Below, piece by piece: positions 22,655 through 34,164 of a stretch of DNA of 64,000 nt. Below the pieces are notes generated by a model, which had not been told where the DNA came from, did no database searches, and saw only the letters and a list, made by a program, of their open reading frames with translations. Every line of letters begins with the position of its first letter. Position 1 is the stretch's first letter. Position numbers and translations under genes: made by a program. The DNA comes from Anagrus nilaparvatae (taxonomy: Eukaryota; Arthropoda; Insecta; Hymenoptera; Mymaridae): positions 5,086,501 to 5,150,500 of the forward strand of contig JAKSXM010000231.1 of assembly GCA_022575985.1 (NCBI GenBank). Reading direction: 5' to 3'.

Positions 22655-23165
22655 ATATATATCTGGGGGTTTTTGGGTGTGCTGAGTCCGAATCTGGCCA
22701 CCAAATTCCAAAATTCAAAATGGCGGCCTCAGAATTGGACAATTTTGAAAAAAAAAAACACCAAATTTTAAATTAAAAAAAAAATATTTTAAATGTATAT
22801 CTGGGGGTTTTTGGGTGCGCTGAGTCCGAATCTGACAACTAAATTTCCAAATTCAAAATGGCGGCCTCGAAATTGGCCAATTTTGAAAAAAATGACCAAA
22901 TTTTAAATTAAAAAACAAAGATTTTAAATGTATATCTGGGGGTTTTTGCGTGCGCTGAGTCCGAATCTGACAACCAGATTTCCAAATTCAAAATGGCGAC
23001 CTCGAAATTGGCTAATTTTGAAAAAAATAACCAAATTTTAAATTAAAAAACAAAGATTTTAAATGTATATCTGGGGGTTTTTGGATGCACTGAGTCCGAA
23101 TCTGGCAACCAAATTTCCAAATTCGAAATTGCAGCCTCACAATTGACCAATTTTGAAAAAAAATA
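22655..23165. repeat. Left-arm tandem subrepeats of the 4.16-kb element
   Basis: About four units of 120-130 bp. Each contains TATATCTGGGGGTTTTTG, GCTGAGTCCGAATCTG and AAAATGGCGGCCTC. Two more units of the same type occur at about 24530-24760. Confidence 0.8.
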
Positions 23166-23189
23166 CCCTGCCAACTAGCTGGCACTAAG

Positions 23190-24368
23190 GTTCCTCAAAC
23201 AATGAGAAAAAACTTTTTTAATTTTGAGAAATAAATTTTGGAAAAATTCGGTATCAAATCCAAAAAATTACTATAAATGAACTGTCTAAAATTAGTACTC
23301 TCATAGAAATAAATTAGGTACTACATACAAAAAGAAAAAAAAATTTGGTGTATTTTCTATTTTTTTGTGAAAAAAAATTAAGGAAAAAATATTTTTTTTA
23401 AATTAAGTATCAGATTCGAGATAGAGAGTAAAAACCATACTTTCAAATATAAGTACTTTCATGGAAATAAATGAGGTATTACATCCAAATTAAAAAAAAA
23501 AAAAGTACCTAGAGCTTTTTTGGTGAAAAAATTTTTGAAAAAAAAGTTAGGTCTTAATTTCATAACGGTTGTGAAATATCGCCGGTTGCAGTATTTTCAG
23601 ATATTAGTATTTTGATGGAATTTAATGAGGTATTACACCCCCAAAAAAAAAAAATATTGCAGGTTTTTTAATTTTTTTTTTTTTCAATCTTGAAAAAAAA
23701 TTTTTTTGAAATTCGGTATCAGATCCAAAAAATGACTATAGACAAACTTTCTAAAACTAGTACTTTCATAGAAATAAATTAGATACTACGTCCAAAAAGA
23801 AAAAAAAAATTGTTGTTTTTTGTATTTTTTCGTGAAAAAAATTTTGGAAAAAAAATTTTCAAAAAATTAAGTATCAGATTCGAGATACCGAGTAAAAACC
23901 ATAATTTCAAATATAAGTACTTTTATGGAATTAAATGAGGTATTACACCCAAAAAAAAAAAAATATTGCAGGTTTTTTAATTTTTTTGTTTTTTTAATTT
24001 TGAAAAAAAATTTTTTTTAAAATTCGGTATCAGATCCAAAAAATGACTATAAACAAACTTTCTAAAACTAGTACTTTCATAGAAATAAATTAGGTACTAC
24101 ATCCAAAAAGAAAAAAAATATTGTCGTTTTTTGTATTTTTTCGTGAAAAAAATTTTGGAAAAAAAATTTTCAAAAAATTAAGTATCAGATTCGAGATATC
24201 GAGTAAAAACCATACTTTCAAATATAAGTACTTTCGTGGAAATAAATGAGGTATTACATCCAAACTAAAAAAAAAAAAAAGTACCTCGAGATTTTTTGAT
24301 AAAAAAATTTTTGAAAGAAAAATTAGGTCTTAATTCCATAATGTTTGTGAAATATCACCGATTACATA

Positions 24369-24408
<40 letters not shown>

Positions 24409-24520
24409 GACTTTTTTTAAAAACCGGTTTTTTAGCTTCCTGGGGTCCCAAAACGTGCTTATATGCCAAAAAATAGAAAATCAAATTTTGACCTAACACA
24501 ATGGTTCCTCTTTGAGGAAC
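23190..24520. repeat. Satellite-like array of about 155-bp units nested in the element
   Basis: Alternating markers GGTATCAGATCC and AGTATCAGATTCGAGATA recur near 23241, 23403, 23715, 23870, 24028 and 24181. Each is followed by AGTACTTTCATxGAAATAAATxAGG and poly-A runs, giving a unit of about 155 bases with a higher-order doublet. The array starts with GGTTCCTCAAA and ends with GAGGAACC, so it may be a separate insertion with inverted ends. Confidence 0.65.
24367..24408. repeat. CA dinucleotide microsatellite
   Basis: An almost pure AC run inside the satellite-like array, just before the right GGTTCCTC end. Confidence 0.9.
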
Positions 24521-24808
24521 CAAAACACCAAATTTTAAATTAAAAAAAAAAATATTTTAAATGTATATCTTGCGGTTTTTGGGTGCGCTGAGTCCGAATC
24601 TGACAACATAATTTCCGAATTTGAAATGGCGGCCTCACAATTGGCCAATTTTGAAAAAAATAACCAAATTTTAAAATAAAAAACATTGATTTTAAATGTA
24701 TATCTGGGGGGTTATGGGTGAGCTGAGTCCGAATCTGACAAGCAAATTTCCAAAAATTAAACAAGACATTAAAGAAAATACAAAATATAAATAAGTATTT
24801 ATAGAGAA

Positions 24809-25196
24809 ATGGCCGTCATTCCCTGGTCATAACTGTCGATTGTCCATCCGGGTTAATTCTCAGAACCTTTAAATCTAGATTTTTCAAAAACAGACCCATA
24901 AATAAATTTTGCAGAAAAACTCAATTTCGAATTTGTAAAATTAGAATACATTAAAGTATAAAATAGGAGGAATCCCGAAATTTATTTTGTAAAACCTTGT
25001 ATTTCATGTATATATTTTTGCTATTTTATAAATAATTATTTCTGATATTTTATTAAACTTGCACTGGTATTTAGGAATTTTTCTGTTTTCCAGCCCCCTA
25101 TTATTCTACATCAAAAACTTCTTATACTTAATTTTCGGGATTCGGAAAACTGCCTTGGATGGACAACGACAGTAATGACCAGTGAATGGCGGTCAT
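24809..25196. mobile_element. Nested palindromic element, 388 bp
   Basis: The left arm ATGGCCGTCATTCCCTGGTC matches the reverse complement of the right arm, ATGACCGCCATTCACTGGTC, and both continue through ACTGTCG and TTGTCCATCC. It lies in the centre of the 4.16-kb foldback and is probably a later insertion. Confidence 0.6.
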
Positions 25197-25799
25197 AGAA
25201 ATATTGTCTCTAAATGAATAATGTATTTCAAAAAAATTTTAAATCTCCAAGACGAGATGGAAATATTCATGAAATTCCAAATGATGTCGAAGAACTAGAA
25301 GAAATTTCTATTTGATACTATTTCTTATTTCAGATACCAAAACTGTCGCATTATTTCTTACATCATGATAAGTCCCTTTTTATTAAAATGGTTCTAAATC
25401 CCTCAAGTCTTTATGATTTCTATGTCTCCAAAGCTAAATTATTCAAGTCCATTTTACTCCTTCCCTCTTATATCGGACAGTTTTTGAGCCTACCTTCTTA
25501 ATTCACAGATTTTTCAAGTACACCTCCCTATAAACATGTTCCATGTTAAGACTAATTTTATTCTCTGAATTTAAATAATTATGAAATGTTAAAAACGTTT
25601 AATTCTATTATAATAATGGACCAAGTTGCAATAATAATGGTGAGATTCCCAAAAAATAGGTTTATTTGTATTTGTAGTGCCTGGTTGATTAATTAACCTT
25701 TAAACTCTTGAAATAAATGTTTTGAATTTCGAAATTAGAATTGTTCTGATTCAGAACATCTCAAAACCCCGAAGAATAGGCTTAAAGCCTTTTTCTCTC

Positions 25800-26640
25800 T
25801 TTTTGAAATTTGGTGTTTTTTTCCAAAATTGGCCAATTTCGAGGCCGCCATTTCGAATTTTTAAATTTGGTTATCAGATTCGGACTCAGTTCACCCAAAA
25901 ACCCTCAGATGTACATTTAAAATCATTGTTTTTTAATTTAAAATTTGGTTATTTTTTTCAAAATTGGCCAATTTTGAGGCCGCCATTTTGAATTCGGAAA
26001 TTTGGCTATCAGATTCCGACTCAGCGCTTGACTCAGCGCACCCAAAAACCCCCAGATATACATTTTAAACCCCGAAGAATAGGTTTGGAACCTTTTTCTC
26101 TCTTTTTGAAATTTGGTGTTTTTTTTTCAAAATTAGCCGATTTCGAGGCCGCAATTACGAATTTTGAAATTTGGTTGCCAGATTCGGACTCAGTGCACCC
26201 AAAAAACCCCAGATATACATTTAAAATATTTGTTTTTTAATTTAAAATTTGGTTATTTTTTTCAAAATTAGCCAACTTCGAGGCCGCCATTTTGAATTTG
26301 GAAATTCGGTTGTCAGATTCGGACTCAGCGCACGCAAAAATCCCCAGATATACATTTAAAATCTTTGTTTTTTAATTTAAAATTTGGTTATTTTTTTCAA
26401 AATTGGCCAATTTCAAGGCCGCCATTTTGAATTTGGAAATTTAGTTGTCAGATTCGGACTTAGCGCACCCAAAAACCCCCAGATATACATTTAAAATATT
26501 TTTTTTTTAATTTAAAATTTGGTGTTTTTTTTTTTCAAAATTGGCCAATTCTGAGGCCGCCATTTCGAATTTTGGAATTTGGTGGCCAGATTCGGACTCA
26601 GCACACCCAAAAACCCCCAGATATATATTTAAAACCTTTT
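25800..26640. repeat. Right-arm tandem subrepeats of the 4.16-kb element
   Basis: About six units in inverted orientation to the left arm, each with CAGATTCGGACTCAG, ACCCCCAGATATACATTT and GAGGCCGCCATTTTGAA. They form the other half of the foldback. Confidence 0.8.
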
Positions 26641-26727
26641 TTTTTTATTTTTAAAGATTTCGGTAGAAGTGCATAGAAGTCTTAGAAGTGCGGTGAACTT
26701 CTGAGTTGTCAACCCCTCGGATTATAG

Positions 26728-29700
26728 TTACGAACCTGTACCTTGGTACAACTATTAGCAACTCATTGTTTCAATTTCATATGGAGTTTTAAGTTAATTA
26801 AAGATTGGATTTCACTCAGATTTTACTTAATTTGGAATTACAAATAGCTTAATTTGGATGGGTGACCCAGAATTACAGTGCCAAGCTAAGACTCATTTTA
26901 ATTCTCTATGACCGTGAAAATCGTATTTTTTCATAAATTTTATTCTTAATACAACAAATCTATACAATACAGAGTATCTAACAATTGCAAATTTAGCATT
27001 GTAATGTAAAATAATAGTTAAATTTTTTAACATAAACAGGATGTTATGCACGTAACTAATAAAATTTAAACAAAAAAATGTTTAATTTCAAGTTCATTAG
27101 AAAAATAAATTAAATTTAAATTCTCAAAACGTATAATTTGATAAAAAAATATTTTAAACAAAACTCGTAAAATATAAATTCCAATGAGCATAAAATCTTT
27201 CAGCGTGATTAAAACATTTGAGAAATGCATATAAAAAATTTATTGCTATCTGTCAATAAAATAAAATATTTCTGTTTTTTATTTTTGATAAACTCGTTAT
27301 TAGCATATCTGACATACAAAAAATCAACAAAAAAATTTCAATTTAACTTTTTGTATTTAAAACGACCTTGATTTTTTTTTAAAATAAAGATCAAAAGAAT
27401 TTGATAAATTTGTATTTTAACCATTTCATTAGCAAAACAAAAAAAAGGATTGAAGACAAGTTTTGTAAACATTTATATTATTATTATTATAGGATTATAA
27501 AATGGAGATAAGATCGAAATTTTATAATTTTATTGTTATTGTTCTTTATGAAACCTTTTTTATAATGGAAAATTCTGTTGAATTATAAAATTTTTATTGA
27601 CGATTAAATATAATATTTTTCTTCTTCCAATTTTTCATAATTTAAAATAAATTTTCGTCATAACAAAAAATTATACTCAAGTAAGCACTTTTTTTGTTAT
27701 CCATTTTAAATAAAAAATAAATTTAAGAAAGGCTTCTTTATTTCCCCTTCTACGTTGTTATTATCATTGTATAAATACCTGGAATTAATCGATATACACA
27801 TATGATATTTGATACTAAAAACAACAAAGACGTAATAAAATGACTGAGCAATCGTTTTACATTGTCTTTTGGAGCTTATTTCCCGGAAATCCTCTTAAAG
27901 ATTCATTTTATATCTTATAGTACAAATTTTTATCTTAATATTTGAGATAATTTAATTTTATAGAAAACTTTTGATCAAATTGATTTTTAAAACTTCTTTA
28001 ATTCTAAAACTAGGAAAATTTCTCGGAAAATTTCAAGAAAAACATTTTAAATCGGAAAATTACATTAAAAAGAATCTTTTCGGAACTCTTATTTACAAAT
28101 ATGCAAAATATTATTGAAAATAATGACCAAGATAATAACCAGAAGCCTATATAAATTTTTGATATTTTTTCTCACAAATGAAATGATTTTCCAAAGGTAT
28201 ATATAAGACCAACATTAATTTACAAAGGTGAAAATTAGATTTATCCCATGTGTCGCTGTATGGTGAATTAAATGGCATATTAAAATAAATGCTGATAAAT
28301 CAGAATCAATCTTTAGGGACAGGCACCAGAGGGAGGGCCAAGGGGGCCACGCCCCCCTCCCCCGAAATGAAAAGTTTTTGAAAAAATAACAGTATTTTTT
28401 ACCTTAATTTCAAAATTTTTAAATTTTTTATTAATAATTATTGCTTAAAAACAATTTAAAATAAGAAAAAATTAAATTTTTATTGATATTTAAGAAATTT
28501 AAACCATCAATTTTAATTTTATTAGGTTCTGGCCCCCTCCGAAAAATTTTGACCCCTCCCGAAAAAATTTTCTGGATACGTGTCTGTTTCCTGCTTTTTA
28601 GGGAGATTAGAGGTTAGGAGAAAAGTCCTTAACTTTGACTTGCTCCACAAGTACTCGTTTTACCTCCTGTAAAAATGAACCTAATTTATTACCAGGTTCA
28701 TTTGGCTTAACCAAAATGTCTTTATAATATTAAAACTGTCCCATCTCTAAAAAAAGTAAAAAGTGGTAAAATATTAAATTTTTTATGATCTCATCATTTT
28801 TTTCTGCATTCTCTGAGTAATGAAAAACAGGTAATCAAGTTTTTTTATACATCAAAGTTTGTTCAATATTAGCCTACAGTGGAGCAAAACTAGTAGCAAT
28901 ATATATTACACTTAATAACCATAAAATAATGATAGTAATTTATTACTAAAAAATCATAAAATAAAGTAACGTATATCCAAAGAAAAATTTCTTACCCACT
29001 ATAGGTTTGTATTTTTTTTGTTTATAAATAATAACTTAATAAAAAGTTGTGTAGGAATTTTAAAATTGCATTAAAAACTATAAACCTTCGTATAGAAATA
29101 ATAATTTAAAAATCTTTGATTAATTTTTTTTAGTATACAAATCCTATTTTATCTAAAAATTGCACATGTAAATAAAAATAAATTCACGTTTCAAGACATC
29201 AAAAAACGTGTGTTAAAATAAAAAACTTTTGTAACAAGTGTTGTAGTACAGTAGAAATGAAGAAAATTCACACGCATTAAATTTTATATTATAAACCAAC
29301 TAACCAACCGACCGTTCTGTCCAAATTACCCAGAATAATATTGAGTAATTTATACCTGTAGATGTTTTAGTTATTTTTACCATTTTTAGATAAATAAATT
29401 TTTATATGGGTGGTTAACTATAATTTCAAATAAAATAATTAAACGTTAATTAATTTGTATGTATCACTGATACGTGTTATTATGCGTCAGAAAGAGATTT
29501 GATGAAGAAATTTTTTTACGTAGAAACTCGTTTTTTATATTTCTTTTATTTGTAACAATTAATAAAGAAAAGTCATAATTAAGAAACAAATTTTATTTCT
29601 GGATTTTGATAAATAAAATCTTTTTTTTTATGCAAGATTAAAATCCGGTCAGTCTAGACGATTAAAAAACTGAATATAACTTTGGGAATAAAATAAAATA

Positions 29701-30073
29701 AAAGTTCATAAAATTATGTGAAGATTGAGTTAAAATATTTATTCGATATTGATTTAAAGGAAATTTATTTTCATTTAGTTTTTTTGAATTCATTTATTTA
29801 TATTTTCATTTAAAGTAAATAATACTCTGCAATTACAAAAGAAATGGATTTTTCAATACTCAACTTGTATTTAACCCATTTATTCATTATTTTTAACAAT
29901 ATTGAAATAAATTTTTTAATAAATTCTGACAATATAAATAAAATTTGAATTTATTTATTTAGTGAAAAGTTATGAACTTATTTTTAGTCTATTTTAATCA
30001 TATCAGACATTTCAAAATTTCGATAAAAAAGTCAGCTTATTAAGTTTCATTTTTAGGTCGATAAAATAGTATA
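26728..30073. other. AT-rich intronic stretch with one GC-rich repeat relic
   Basis: No gene seen. At about 28318-28590, G-rich (GAGGGAGGGCCAAGGGGGCC) and C-rich (TCTGGCCCCCTCCG, GACCCCTCCC) segments face each other around an AT-rich centre. This resembles a decayed hAT-type MITE with G-run termini; no target duplication was found. Confidence 0.35.
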
Positions 30074-30809
30074 TTAAGGCCACTGTCTCTTTATTGGGAT
30101 TTTTTTTTTCATTTTTTTTTTAATTCATTATCTTATGTTAAAACATTTCAAGAATCTAAAAAACAAATTTCAAGCAAAAAAAAAAATATGTTTTTTAGAT
30201 ATTTCGATTTTTATGGGTCGTAGTCATATGAAAACATATGCATTTAAAAACTTTAAACGCGTTTTTCTCAAAACTACTTTTTTGAAATCGGTTCCCACGC
30301 TAGCTCAAAAACTAATTGAGCTATCGACATGAATCTTGTTTCATTTTTTTCGTTATTGCAATACCTGGTATGTGAACCAACAATATCAGCTTTTTATGCA
30401 TCAGAAAAATTTTTATTGTCCGTTTTAGGCGCATTTTTTAACGTCAAAAACTGCATTTTTCGTTTTTGGTTCACCAAATGGTCAATTTTTTGTATTTTTT
30501 GCTAAATGTTGGTTCACATACAAGAGGAAGCTATAGAGATTAATATGCCTTTTTATTTTTTTGTTTTGATGCCTACAATAGGCGCTATGATGGGAACCGT
30601 TTTTCTCAATTTTTTTTTCGAGCCTCTACTTTCACGCCATCTACAAACTGTAAAAAAAAAGCATATGAAACAAAAATTTTTTTATGTCATCTAGAATAGT
30701 TTTGTAATTATTTAAAAATAAATTTGTAAACTTTTATAATAAAACAGCTGAGAAAAAAAATGTTGAAAATCCTTTGAAAATCGTCACAAAAAAGAGACAG
30801 TGGCCTTAA
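30074..30809. mobile_element. TTAA-flanked inverted-repeat element, 736 bp
   Basis: The perfect 19-base inverted termini are TTAAGGCCACTGTCTCTTT (30074-30092) and AAAGAGACAGTGGCCTTAA (30791-30809). If TTAA is the target duplication, as in piggyBac-type insertions, the element proper is 30078-30805. The interior has no complete transposase. Its phrase AAACGCGTTTTTCTC recurs near 59256, so a relative exists in the intergenic region. Confidence 0.7.
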
Positions 30810-31020
30810 GTATCAAGGGCGTAAAAGTTTTGGCACTAGCTTAAGCACTAGAACGAGTGCTCAGCGAAGCCGGGCACGAGTGATATGTGTTCACGCAAGT
30901 GTCTAAAGTATTTCGCCCATGGTGCTTACAATATTTTTTGCCTACCTAGGCGTAGAACGAGTGCATAAAATTCTTTGCGCGCGAATTTTATGCCCGGGAG
31001 GGCAAAATAATTATTATTGG
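30810..31020. repeat. Dispersed repeat, copy in the DIP2 intron
   Basis: The sequence from TATCAAGGGCGTAAAAG through GAAGCCGGGCACGAGTGATA and TTCGCCCATGGTGCTTAC to GGGAGGGCAAAA is the inverted counterpart of about 58850-59050. Part of it forms hairpins (CCTAGG near 30945, CCCGGG near 30992). It abuts the TTAA element directly. Confidence 0.7.
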
Positions 31021-33861
31021 CTGTGATTTAATTTTCTGGTTAATTTTAAGTTAACAATGATTCATTAGTACCTGATAAAATACTAATAGAATAGCACTGC
31101 AGAATGACTTTTGCATTTTTGGCGATTTTAGTATAACAATAAACTGTTTAAAATACAAGTTAAAATACGAGTTAAAATATTAATTTTATAGTACTTAAAA
31201 AAGGGCGGGTAAACGGCGGTAGAATATTTTGAATTTTAGGGTATTAGAAAGTGATTCCTCTCCAGTAGATTTTCTAAAAAGTTAAAAAATATCGGTTTTC
31301 AACCTCCAAGACTACAAAAAAAATTTAAGCCTGGTATATTTTTTTTATGCTCAAAAAAACAATTTTCGAAAAATTCAATTAAGGAGACCCTAAAGGCCCA
31401 AAAAAAAATTTCTTGAAAAGAATACTTTCAATATATTGAAATGTTAAGTTTTTCAACCTATATGAGCAGAGTATTATTTGTTTACGGGTCGGGGAAATTA
31501 TAAATTATATAAAATATAAAAAACTTTGGGAGCCTGTCATGACCTAGAGGTCTAATTCCAACGGGAATTAGTTAATTTTTTGATAACTTTTCGGATGCTA
31601 CTACTTAGGTTAGGTTTGGTTTGGGTCCGGGGGCTAAATCACTGTACTTTTATCCAAAAGTAGCCTTTTGGAGCCTTTTGGTGCTTTTTTGAAGTTCTAT
31701 AGATATAAAGATCGTTGAATATGATTTTGAAGTCTAATTTTCAAAAATTGTAATGAAGGACCTAAATGGGTGATTCTTAACCTCAAAATTGTAATTTATT
31801 AAAGTTATATTATAAGAAATTTTAAAATAGTTCAAAAAGTTTCCGGCGTGACTGACAAAATTACTAATTCAAAAACACCATTCCTGACCTTAGAATTCAA
31901 AAACGAGTTCAAAAATCATACCATTTTATACAAAATTTTTTTCTAAAATAAAATTAAATTGCCCTATAAAAAACATAACAGTAAAAATACAAAATATTTG
32001 TAAAAATGCTTAAAAATAGATAATTTAAAGAAAATATAAATTTTCCTATAAAATGTCCAAAAAAATTACATTAGATAAATTGTATAAAAAGGCATGTTTA
32101 ATTTGCATCACATTCTACAAGCGATTTTCCGTTAAAATTTCATTATAGCTTCCTTAAAACAAAAGTACAATGGCTCATTACTCGAAAGCATTGTAAGTAT
32201 AAGCATTATTTGTATATAAAAAAAAAACTTGTGAAAAAAAATTCTATTAAAATTAACAGATATTCGATAAAATTAATTAAAATTTCTTTCTAAATATAAC
32301 AGTAAATATTTGTTGTAAAAAAAAAAAATGTTTATAAAAAAAAGTATTTATATTTTCTCACATATGTACCTTAAAAGGAATCGTTAATTGTTTAAAAAAA
32401 ATTCAAGGATGATATGACGATGTTGAAAGAGAGTGTTTTTTTTTTAAACAATTATTTATTCAGAATAATAAACTAAACAATTCCTAATCCGTTGTCATTT
32501 TAAAAAATTTCACAATCTCATAAACATCAATCCATTCTGTAATATTGACAATTTTATTTATTAAATAATGCAAAAATCTTTTTTGAAACAATACAATAAA
32601 TCACTTTGGACGAATGAACATTTTATTTTAATTTCTTATTTTCTGCTTAGAAACGCTTAAATCAGATATTGCATTTAAATATATAAATCCTCGTATAAAT
32701 CTATTGTCAATTAATTTATCAAGATGCAAAGTGCTTTTAAAAATTTATTGTCTTGCTAAAAGTGAGCCTTGTAGTTTTAGCAATTTTTAGACAATCCCGA
32801 GGACAATCCATAAAATAATATTTTTTATAGTCAAAAAAGAAGCAGCGAATGAAAGGGAAAACGACGTCAAGTTTGGTATTTTAATAATGAAGTTAACCTC
32901 GAAAAAACTTTTTTTTATTTAACAAGATCACGATATTGAAAAAGAAAAAAAAAATTATTTTATTGGTAATTTTTTAAATTTTGACAAATTAAAGATTTCC
33001 TTTTAAAGTAAAGAAATCCTTGTTATTATTATAATGTGGGTTGAAAATAACGAAGATAAGATTTTTTACTTTACACAAAATTCGAGTTTGCATTATATAA
33101 ATTTTTATTATATTTTTGTGCTCCCTTTTTTTATTTATTATTACAGTATAAACGTATAATTAAATTTTGCGTAACGTACTTTTGGTATTTATGCTTGTGT
33201 TTTTACTTTTAAGATAATAACATACCTTTTTAGGTTATGAATTTATGTAATTTAACACTTTCGAATGTTTGTACCTTCAAAAAATTGAGTACTCGCGTTT
33301 ATATAATTTTTATCGGCAGTTATCTCTGTTTTTATTGAATTTTTAACAAGTAATTACATTAAACGAATTATTTTAATAATTAGAACTAGTACGACTCTGC
33401 AAATATTTGTTTTTATTATACAGTTCGATTAATTTTAATTTCTCAAGTAGACGCAACCCTTACCCCTACCTTTACAGTTTAATTAGTCAAGTTTCCCGTT
33501 CAACATTTAATTAAAAACCCCATATTGATATTTTTCATTTTTACAAAAAAGTGAATAATAATAATTTTAATAATTTTAATTTTAATTTTTAATCGAAATT
33601 AATAGTCGAATATTAAAATCAGTTTTAAAGTATTTTACCCCGAAAATACAACTAAAAATAAAACTCGAGATAAACCTCTTCTTCAATTTTTATCTCCATT
33701 TTTATCTTCAAATCCAATTTTTCATTTTGGACAGTCATAAAAATTTTTTTTTTGGTCATTTATAAAAATAGGCTTTCTGATTTAATTAATGCGCTAAATC
33801 TATAATAAACGTGACGAAGTAGAAATCTGACTGAAAATTCAGGTTCCGCGGTAAATTTTAC
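31021..33861. other. AT-rich intronic stretch, no gene
   Basis: No ORF or RNA gene supported. A patch near 31600-31640 has two TTAGG phrases, too few to call telomeric. Confidence 0.35.
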
Positions 33862-33864
33862 TTA

Positions 33865-34012
33865 GGCTAGTTCCACAAACCTCCGTAAGCGCAGAAACGG
33901 AGCCGCAACGCAATGCGCACAGCACAATACGCATGTGCACAAACGAAAATCGAGCTGTGCGCATTGCGTTGCGGTTCCGTTTCTGCGCTTACGGAGGTTT
34001 GTGGAACTAGCC
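33865..34012. mobile_element. Palindromic Harbinger-like MITE A, 148 bp
   Basis: Nearly perfect palindrome. The left end GGCTAGTTCCACAAACCTCC is mirrored as GGAGGTTTGTGGAACTAGCC, flanked by TTA at 33862-33864 and 34013-34015. It is much more GC-rich than its surroundings and rich in CpG and GCGCA phrases. TTA duplications and GG termini indicate the PIF/Harbinger type. Confidence 0.8.
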
Positions 34013-34015
34013 TTA

Positions 34016-34161
34016 GGCTGGTTCCACAAACCTCCGTAAACGCAAAAACGAAGCCACAACGCAATGCGCACAACCCGACACATTTGTGCACATGCGTGTT
34101 GAGTTGTGCGCATTGCGTTGCGGCTACGTTTCTGCGATTACGGAGGTTTGTGGAACTAGCC
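34016..34161. mobile_element. Palindromic Harbinger-like MITE B, 146 bp, abutting A
   Basis: A second copy with the same ends (GGCTGGTTCCACAAACC and GGTTTGTGGAACTAGCC) directly follows copy A. The TTA at 34013-34015 is shared, and another TTA follows at 34162-34164. The loop differs from A (ACATTTGTGCACATGCG versus AATACGCATGTGCAC), so B is not a simple recent duplicate. Frames of 80-120 codons across both copies are artefacts of the palindromes. Confidence 0.8.
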
Positions 34162-34164
34162 TTA

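Larger units (their letters stand above)
22563..26719. mobile_element. hAT-like foldback element, 4157 bp, with 8-bp target duplication
   Basis: The termini CGAGGGGTTGACAACTCAG and its mirror CTGAGTTGTCAACCCCTCG lie exactly inside a perfect 8-bp direct repeat GATTATAG (22555-22562 and 26720-26727). An 8-bp duplication and a GGGGTTGACAAC-type terminus fit the hAT superfamily. The arms continue through an AAGTGCATAGAAGTC-type unique part into tandem subrepeats of about 120-130 bp, roughly four on the left and six on the right, in opposite orientation. The interior holds another satellite, a nested palindrome and a CA microsatellite. No transposase was seen. Confidence 0.75.

Noticed and set aside
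31600..31640. TTAGGTTAGG phrase as an interstitial telomere repeat
   Set aside because: Only two adjacent units are present, easily expected by chance.
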